A DNA stretch of 40,809 bases from Myxococcota bacterium (GTDB lineage Bacteria; Myxococcota_A; UBA796; UBA2385), in assembly GCA_023150805.1 (NCBI GenBank), contig JAKLKF010000066.1:1-40809 (forward strand), read 5' to 3'. A program made the position numbers and the translations under genes. Position 1 is the first letter of the stretch, and the number at the start of each line of letters is the position of its first letter. Positions 34,701-40,809 of this stretch are shown one piece after another. A model generated the notes under the pieces. It saw only the letters and a program-made list of their open reading frames with translations. It searched no databases and had not been told where the DNA came from.

Positions 34701-35104
34701 CAGCGAGCCCCCCGCTGGGCCGCGGCCTGGACGCGCCCGCGGCCCAGGTGCTGGCGGTGCAGGCGCGCGTCGCGTCCTGGCGCGACGCGGGGCTGGCCGT
34801 CGACCTGGCCCGCCAGGCCCTGGCGGAGCCCGCGCCCGCGCTCTCCCTGGTCGCCGTGCGGGTGGCGCTGGACGCGGCCCGCGCCCTCATCCGGGCCCGC
34901 GCCCCCGAGGCCCCGGCCGCCATCGAGCGGGCCCGGGGCGCGCTCCCCGCCGCCGGCGGCCGCCTGCTGGCGCTGGAGTGCTGCCTGCTGGCCAGCCGCT
35001 GCCACCTGCCCGAGCCGGCCGGCGCCGCCGCCGAGGCCCAGGCCCGCGCGCTCGACGAGGAGCTGGGCGCGCAGGGGCGCTTCGCGCGCCGGTGGATGGA
35101 CTGA
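31793..35104 (+). CDS. Ser/Thr protein kinase with NTPase and TPR regions (kinase 2)
   Basis: The product has 1103 residues. The kinase domain (about 12-280) looks fully active: GVGGMATVYRA, VAVKIL, HRDIKPSN, DFGVVK, GTIAFMAPEQ. The NTPase region has a P-loop APEGTGKSALL, with the GK-Ser kept but the first Gly absent, and a Walker B-like WTLVLDHLDR. TPR-type helices fill the C-terminal half. There is no membrane segment. It is the first of three kinase genes in the same direction. Paralogy with kinase 1 is clear from order and shared motifs (DFGVVK, APEQITG). Confidence 0.92.
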   Translation: MSIDTPPLPGDVVGAYTLQEVLGVGGMATVYRAVEEGGRPVAVKILHPGKAGTDDARRFRREFLTLRELRDPNVVEVYEAGVHGDYPWIAMELVDGTDLGTLVERWALDPPPDRFARVEAMLRALCAALAHVHEAGLIHRDIKPSNVLVTRDGQAKLTDFGVVKAPGQFTTQLTMAGRLVGTIAFMAPEQITGDAVDSRADLYSLGAVLYVMLTDRRPIQADSIAGYLARHLTHTPQPPSELDPRVPPRLEEVCLNLLRKDPAQRYASARQVLAALDQDQGQRRLPVHGREEELARLLRRVEQVAGGEGGVVVLVAPEGTGKSALLDELVARARAAGQDVAWADGAGVHPLRALRAQLPVRGPAEEDLTDPGEDIADLTTGRPWTLVLDHLDRLAPMELEVLTRLVRRQVAIHGEPLLLITAVDDPRGRVAGLIDGSDTGLTPQRVELAPLDHRAVTAMVRDRGLGGPAGAALGRRLAEEALGLPGAVREHLDAMVRAGWLVAGEGGELRCTRPVDALRDDPLPVPERFRQREVERLSRLTDEALALLDGLAILATEAPLSLAASLVGLDAPTASQAATSLAEAGLVSRRISGVDELVHLASDRTRDVVLDLLAPARRGQLHRAAAALLGQRGRRRPDAVGEEVIRHLLAGGERARAYPLLLASSKRRLAAGQVESAARLLRRAAAVREEVEAQLPPDEVARHATALHALQGEAAWRLGDLTGAQEAWDQALGQAQATGDAMATHHARAGVGLVLAARGEGRAAAGLLRRAVEGLPPGDPMWAPAGQALAEVLLGEGEVDAAHRTWRRLLEVGEAVGSERVVARALAGVAQVELCQGSLDAAAAALTRAATRLRVLEDDAALVPVLLRLSEALVADGRLHDARERAMEAERSARSTGRLEPRIQALGLAATALASLGTDAEGRQVAREAVAMARSRDLGQHAGALVAVLPAARALLDLGLHDEAAALFPAASPPLGRGLDAPAAQVLAVQARVASWRDAGLAVDLARQALAEPAPALSLVAVRVALDAARALIRARAPEAPAAIERARGALPAAGGRLLALECCLLASRCHLPEPAGAAAEAQARALDEELGAQGRFARRWMD

Positions 35105-35219
35105 CGCAGGGGACCGGCCGGCGGCCTGCCTGCGCCTCCCCTCGCGATAAGCTGCCGGGGCGCGGCCCCATGTCCAGGTGCTCCCTGGTCCCCTCCCGCG
35201 TGGACCCCCCGAGGACGCC
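35105..35219 (+). promoter_or_regulatory. Gap before kinase 3 with a possible -10
   Basis: TAAGCT (35148-35153) may be a -10 box with a leader of about 60 nt. GAGG (35211-35214) lies 5 nt before GTG 35220. No gene seen. Confidence 0.25.
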
Positions 35220-38200
35220 GTGAGCGAGCCGGCAGACAACGAGCCCGTCGAGGGCATGCCCGACGAGATCGAGATGGGCGGCCTGGTGCTGCGCCCCGGG
35301 GACTTCGTCGACATGTTCCGGTACGAGCGGCCTGTGGGCAAGGGCGGCATGGCCTTCGTGCTCCTGGCGCGCGACCCCGGCGGTCAGCCCGTCGCGCTCA
35401 AGGTGCTCAAGGCCAGCCGGATGCGCACCGGGCTGGCGCGCTTCCGGCGCGAGTTCCGCGCGCTCTCGCGCCTGGATCACCCCAACATCATCCGCGTCGA
35501 GAGCTGGGGGGACATCCACGGTCACCCCTACCTGGCGATGGAGTACGTCGACGGCGTCGACCTGCACCTGGCGATCCGTCGCATGAGCCGGCGCCCCGGC
35601 GACGTGCGCTGGCCCTGGGTCGAGGACGTGCTCATCCAGCTCGCGCGGGCGCTGGGCCACCTGTCCCGGCGCGGGCTGGTGCACAGAGACCTCAAGCCCA
35701 GCAACGTGCTGATCACCCGCGACGGCGTCTGCAAGCTGACGGACTTCGGGATCGTCAAGGATCTCGATCCCGACCGGGATCCGGTGGTCAGCACCACCCT
35801 GGTCGGGACCTGGGCCTACGCCAGCCCCGAACAGATCGCCGGCGATCCCATCGACCACCGCTCCGACCTGTACAGCCTGGGTGTGATCCTCTACGCCATG
35901 TTGACCGGCCGCCGCCCCTTCGCGGCCGAGAACATGTCCGGCTACCTGGAGCTGCACCGCAGCAAGCGGCCGACGCCCCCGTCCCACCTCGTGCCCGACG
36001 TGCCGCCGGCGCTCGAACAGATCTGCCTGCGCCTGCTGGAGAAGTCGCCGCAGGATCGGTTCCAGTCGGCCTCGGAGATCCTCGAGGCCCTGCTGGCCGA
36101 CGAGCCGGAGACGGCGCCGGAGGGTGACCCGGGCGCGACGGGCTGGACGCCGCCGCTGGTCGGCCGGCAGGAGGCCCTGGCCGCCGGAAGCGAGGCCCTG
36201 GCGCGCCTGACCCGCAGCGAGGGCGGCGTGCTGCTCTTCGAGGGGGCCGAGGGCAGCGGGCGCTCCCGCGTGCTGGGCGCGGTGGTGGCCGACGCGCGGC
36301 GCCGCGGCCTGCCGGTCCACGAGGCGCGCATCACCGCCAGCGAGGGCGCCTTCGAGGCCCTGCTGCGGGTGTCCCAGCAGATCGGCCAGGAGCTGGGCGG
36401 GCAGGTCCCGCCCGAGCTGGCCCGCGCCATCGCCCGCTTCGCCCTGGGCCGCGGCCGGATGCCCGGCGACGCGCGCTACCAGCTCTACGACGGCGTGCGC
36501 AGCGCGCTGCAGAGCCTGCTGGCCCGCGGCCCCCAGGTGCTGGCCCTCGACGACCTGCACCTGGCGCCGGCGCCCTTCCTGGACCTGCTCAACTACCTGG
36601 TGCGCACCCTTGCGGCGCGCGAGGGGCAGCCCCTGCTGGTCCTGGGCGCGGGCCGGGCCGAGCTGCCGCGCCCCGACGGACCCCCGCCCGAGGCGGGGAC
36701 CTACGCCGCCTTCCGCCTGGGGCGGGACCTGGGCCTGCACCCCCGGATCCAGCCGCTGCCCCCGCTGCGCCGCGCCGACGTGGCCGAGCTGCTGGTCGCC
36801 GTGATGGGCGAGGAGGTCGGGCTGAAGGCGCTCGTGGACCTCCTGCACCGGCAGAGCGGCGGCGATCCCCTCTTCGTCGTGGAGTTCGTGCGCGGCCTGA
36901 TGCAGCGCGGCGTGCTCGTGCCGCGCCAGGGAGGGGGGTGGCGGCTGGCGGTCGATCCCGCCGAGCTGAGCGGGGACCGCCTGGCCCTGCCGCCGGGCCT
37001 GCGCCAGGCCATCCGCGAGCGGCTGGCGCCCCAGGGCGACGACGTGCGCGCCGTGCTCGAGGTCTGCGCCGTGGCGGGGCGGGAGCTCGACCTGGAGGTG
37101 CTGCTGGACGTGGTCGAGCTGCTGGCCGAGGAGGAGTCCCGCGCCCACGGCGAGGACGATCCCACCGAGGTCGAGGCCGAGGTCGCCGCGGCGCCGGCCC
37201 CGCCGCCGCGGAGGTCGGCCCCGGTCGTGGTGCGCCACGGGCCGGATCGCTGGATGGACGCCCTGGACCAGGCCATCGACGCGGGCCTGCTCGAGGAGCG
37301 GCGGGGCGCCCTGGGCAGCCGGGTCGACTTCGCACAGCGCCAGGTGGCCGAGGTGGTCGCGGCGGACCTGCCCTCCGAGGCGCGCGCCCGCCTGCACCGC
37401 CGCCTCGCCGCGGCCCTGGAGCTGCGCTACGCCGACAGCCCGGTCGCCGCCGAGGCCATCGGCGAGCACTACCGCCAGGCCGGCGACGCGCCGCGGGCCT
37501 TCAGCTACCTGGTGCAGGCGGCGGTCGGCCTGCACGAGCGCGCCCTGCTGACCGAGGCTGGCGCCCTGGTGCGCCGCGCCCGCGCCCTGCAGTCCGCGGC
37601 CGGCGCGGGGGGCGGCGGGGGCGAGCTGGCGGCCTCGGCGCTGGCGCTGGACCAGGTCGAGGCGGCGCTGTGGTTCAACCAGGGCGCCTGGGACGACGCG
37701 GCCCGGGCGCTGGACGCGCTGCGGCGGCGGGCGCTGGCCCTGGGGCGGCCGGGCGACGCCGGCGAGGCCGCCGTGCAGTATGGCATCACCCTGCGGCGCC
37801 TGGACCGCGCGACCGAGGGAGAGGAGGTCATCCGCTCCGTGCTGGTGGACGCGCGGCAGCGCCACGACCGGCGGCTGGAGCTGCGGGCGCTGCACGCGCT
37901 GGCCGGCGCCGCCTGGGCCCGCGGCGACCTGGAGGGCTGCGAGCGCCTGGCCAGCCAGGGCCTGGTCGGCACCACCGACCCCGAGATGGCCGAGGGCCGC
38001 GCGGGCATCCTGCTGGCGCTGACGGCGGTCCAGGCCAGCAAGGGCCAGCTCGCCGCCGCCGTCGCCGGGCTGTCCGAGGCCGAGGAGCTGCTGCGCGGGC
38101 TGCGCGAGAAGAAGACCCGCGCCAGCGTGCTCTGCAACCTGTCCGAGGTGCTGCACTGGAAGGGGGAGCTGGTCGCCGCCGAGGCTCGCGGCGCCGAGGC

Positions 38201-38884
38201 GCTGTCGCTTGCGCGGGACCTGGTCTACCGGGTGGTCGAGGTCAGCGCGCTGCGCTGTCGTGCCATGGCGCGGCTGGACCTGGGGGAGCTGGGGCCGGCG
38301 CGGCTGGACCTGGAGCACGGCCTGGCCATCGCGCGCGAGCTGGGCATGGCCGAGGAGGAGGTGCCGATCCGCTTCCACCTGGCCCGCGTGGCGCTCAAGG
38401 AGGAGGACCCGGCCACGGCCGAGGTGCACCTGGTCGCGGCCCGCGCCGCCGCCGGCCGCGCCGATCCCGAGTCCTTCGGCCCCTCGGTGGCCGCCCTGCT
38501 CGCGCGCGCCCTGGCCCAGCAGGGCTTCCGGGACGAAGCCCGGCTGGTCCTGGCCAGCGCCGCCGGCGCCTGCACGCGCCGCGCCGCACGGAGCTGCTGC
38601 TCCTGCTGGCCTTCGCCTGGCACGCCCTGCGCGACGACACGGCCGCCCTGCCGGTGGTGCGACAGGCATGCCAGATGGCCGAGAGCTTCGGCTTCCGGAC
38701 CTGGGCCCTGCACGCCTGGTCCCTGCTCGCGCACCTCGCCGTGGACGAAGCCGAGGCCCGGCGCGCCCGCGAGGCGGGGGCCGCCATCGCCCGCGGGGTG
38801 ATGGCCACGCTGCCGCCGGAGAGCGCCGCCTCCTTCCGCAGACAGTCCTCGATCGTGCGCCTGCTCGGCGCCCCCCTCCTCTGA
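35220..38884 (+). CDS. Ser/Thr protein kinase with NTPase-like and TPR regions (kinase 3), one frameshift
   Basis: GTG 35220 has GAGG 5 nt upstream. The kinase domain begins near residue 38: VGKGGMAFVLLA, VALKVLK, HRDLKPSN, DFGIVKD, and ASPEQ in place of APEQ. The NTPase-like region has EGAEGSGRSRV, in which the P-loop Lys is Arg, so nucleotide binding is doubtful; QVLALDDLHLA is Walker B-like. TPR helices follow. The frame of the first 1120 or so residues runs into low-quality sequence after about 38580 and stops at 38801. The frame one base back continues sensibly (TELLLLLAFAWHALRDDTAAL...) to TGA 38884. A one-base indel in GCGCCGCGCCGC, or -1 frameshifting, explains this. Confidence 0.85.
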
Positions 38885-40809
38885 ACGGACCTGACCTCCT
38901 GCCCGGCACCGCACTGGTCCCCTCCTCCGAAGTCCCCGCCCGCATCGGGCCCTACGTCACCGAGCGCCTGCTGGGGCGGGGGGCGATGGCCGCGGTGTAC
39001 CTGTGCCGCGACGAGCAGGGGCGCGCCGTCGCCGTGAAGTGGATGGACATGCACCTGCCGGGCGCCGGGCCGGAGGACGAGACGCTGACGCCGCCGATGC
39101 TCGCCCGCTTCGAGCGGGAGGTGCGGTCCCTGACCCGCGTGGTCCACCCCGGCGTGGTCCGCTACCGGGGACACGGCGCGTGGATGGGGCGACCGTACCT
39201 GGTGATGGACCACGTGGAGGGCTCGGACCTGCGGGCCTACGCCCAGAAGCTCCAGCAGCGCCCCCCCGCCGAGCGCTACGCCCGGACGCGCACCATCGGA
39301 CAGGCGCTGTGCGAGGCGGTGGGGGCCCTGCACGCCGTCGGCCTGGTCCACCGCGACGTCAAGCCGGGCAACGCGCTGGTGGATCCGGACGGTCGCGTCG
39401 TCCTGACCGACCTGGGCGTGGTCAAGGATCTGTTCGAGGGGGATCGCACCCAGGTCGGCGTGGTGGTGGGTACCATCGCCTACGCCGCGCCCGAGCAGCT
39501 CGAGGGGGGTGAGGTCGACGCCCGCACGGATCTGTACGGCGTGGGCGCCACGCTGTACGTCCTGCTGACCGGACACCGACCCTTCGGGGACGGTCGGCGC
39601 CTGCCTGGACAGTCGGTCGCCCCTCCCTCCCGCTGGGACCCGGAGATCCCCGCCGACCTCGAGGCGGTGGTCCTGCGGCTGATGGCGCCGCGAGCCGAGG
39701 ACCGCTTCACCGACGCCGCCGAGGCGGCCCGGGCCCTGGCCGAGCCCACCGGCTCGGTGGCGGGCCTGCCGCTGGCGGGGCGCGGGCGGGTCGTGGCCGA
39801 GGTGACCGAGGTGCTCGACCGCCTCGAGGCGCAGGGCGGCTCCCTGGTGCTGGTGCTGCGCGGCCCGCGGGGGGTGGGCCGCCGCTGGCTGGCCGGCGTC
39901 GTCCGTGCGGCCGCGGTGCGCCGGGGACTGGTGCTGGTCGAGCCGGGGGACGGGACCGCGGCCCAGGTCGCCGTCGCGCGCGCCGCCGCGGAGCAGGGCG
40001 TCGTGGTGCTCAGCCACGGCAGCGTCCAGGTGCCCGAGGGGCTCGCCTGCCACGAGCTGGAGCTGGCCCCCCTGGGCGTGGCCGACGTGCGCCGGACGGT
40101 GGTGGCCGCGGCGCCCTTGACGGTCGACCCGGCGCGGGTCGCCGAGCGGCTGCACCGCTGGACCGGGGGGCTGCCGGCGCTGCTGCTGCCCCTGGTGGAG
40201 CAGTGCACCCGGGGCGCGCGGCTGGACCTGCCCGCGGCGCCGCCGGCGGTGGCGGCGGTCGACACCTTCCTGTCCGGCCTGGACCTGGACGCGCTGGAGG
40301 TGCTCGGCGCGCTCGCCGCATCCGAGGGCCCGGCCGAGGTCTCGCGGCTGCAGGAGATCGCGCGCCTGCCGCCGGAGCCCGCGCTGGAGGAGCTGCAGCG
40401 GCGGGGCATCGCCCGCGAGGTCGAGGGCCGGTGGAGCCTCACGGCCGAGCTGTTCCGCGGCGCGGCGCTGGCCGCCCAGGTCGACCCCGAGGGCCTGCTG
40501 GTCCGGGCCCAGGCCTCCGCCCCGCCCGCCGCGCCGCAGCCGCCGCCGGGGCCCGAGCCCGAGGTCCTGGCGCTGGCCGGCGACCTGGCCGGGGCGCTGC
40601 AGCTCGCGCACCGCCACGTGGCGGACGCGCAAGCCCGGGGCGACCGCGTCGCCGAGGGGCACGCCCTCTGTTCGCTGGGCCAGGTCCAGCTCGACCTGGG
40701 CCTGGTGGACGGTGCACGCCGGACCCTGGCCAACGCCAGCGCGCTGGCCAAGGCCACGGGAGACACCGCCGTGCGCACCCGGTCGCACGTGCTGCGCGCC
40801 CGGTCCAGC
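38881..40809 (+). CDS. Ser/Thr protein kinase with degenerate NTPase-like region (kinase 4, 3' partial)
   Basis: The frame is open to the window end. No ATG, GTG or TTG lies ahead of the kinase domain; CTG 38881 overlaps the kinase 3 stop (CTGA) and is the best candidate start. Motifs: LLGRGAMAAVYLC, VAVKWMD, HRDVKPGN, DLGVVKD (DFG replaced by DLG), GTIAYAAPEQ. The NTPase-like region has GPRGVGRRW where GxxGxGKS is expected, with both Lys and Ser replaced by Arg, so it is probably not a working ATPase. The start of a TPR region is visible at the end. It is the last of the four paralogues. Confidence 0.85.
   Translation, partial: MNGPDLLPGTALVPSSEVPARIGPYVTERLLGRGAMAAVYLCRDEQGRAVAVKWMDMHLPGAGPEDETLTPPMLARFEREVRSLTRVVHPGVVRYRGHGAWMGRPYLVMDHVEGSDLRAYAQKLQQRPPAERYARTRTIGQALCEAVGALHAVGLVHRDVKPGNALVDPDGRVVLTDLGVVKDLFEGDRTQVGVVVGTIAYAAPEQLEGGEVDARTDLYGVGATLYVLLTGHRPFGDGRRLPGQSVAPPSRWDPEIPADLEAVVLRLMAPRAEDRFTDAAEAARALAEPTGSVAGLPLAGRGRVVAEVTEVLDRLEAQGGSLVLVLRGPRGVGRRWLAGVVRAAAVRRGLVLVEPGDGTAAQVAVARAAAEQGVVVLSHGSVQVPEGLACHELELAPLGVADVRRTVVAAAPLTVDPARVAERLHRWTGGLPALLLPLVEQCTRGARLDLPAAPPAVAAVDTFLSGLDLDALEVLGALAASEGPAEVSRLQEIARLPPEPALEELQRRGIAREVEGRWSLTAELFRGAALAAQVDPEGLLVRAQASAPPAAPQPPPGPEPEVLALAGDLAGALQLAHRHVADAQARGDRVAEGHALCSLGQVQLDLGLVDGARRTLANASALAKATGDTAVRTRSHVLRARSS

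Noticed and set aside
30719..35350. 1543-residue minus-strand ORF opposite kinase 2
   Set aside because: A typical antisense shadow in GC-rich DNA; the plus strand has intact kinase motifs.

Overview
The window is very GC-rich bacterial DNA with strong G/C bias at third codon positions and many GTG starts. Three things point to a Myxococcota-like (deltaproteobacterial) genome: a long calcium-binding repeat protein ending in a MYXO-CTERM-like tail, several Ser/Thr protein kinases fused to NTPase and TPR regions, and a probable selenoprotein. The assignment is inferred from gene content only.

Layout. 1-2949: 3' part of a surface protein with about 40 thrombospondin type-3-like repeats. 3046-5740: a sigma-54-type promoter followed by three overlapping genes (sigma-70-family factor, small helical protein, AAA+ enhancer-binding-like protein with an altered GAFTGA loop). 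5748-7761: AlkB-type dioxygenase, glutathione transferase and a helical protein of unknown function. 7762-8093: a long gap with a second sigma-54-like promoter, upstream dyads and a terminator hairpin, possibly a small RNA locus. 8094-9899: ABC exporter. 9968-14091: two translationally coupled exported proteins (DUF3160-type and CapA-type). 

14119-17360 is an accessory island of visibly lower GC. An exported-protein gene runs into an IS21-family remnant with a frameshifted istA. Next comes a small secreted protein whose transcript region is bracketed by a 29-bp direct repeat, then a DUF433/DUF5615 toxin-antitoxin pair. 

17595-22154 is a four-gene, overlapping Gld-like ABC transport operon (ATPase, permease, GldG-like auxiliary protein, DUF4340 protein). 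22204-40809 is a signalling region: PP2C phosphatase, four kinase-NTPase-TPR proteins (the last cut by the window edge), a large SWIM/SNF2 helicase on the minus strand, a DUF2277 protein, and a lipoprotein whose frame crosses an in-frame TGA followed by a good bacterial SECIS hairpin. This last is read as a UxxC thioredoxin-like selenoprotein and is the most notable item. The phosphatase is divergent from the first kinase and may reverse its phosphorylation.
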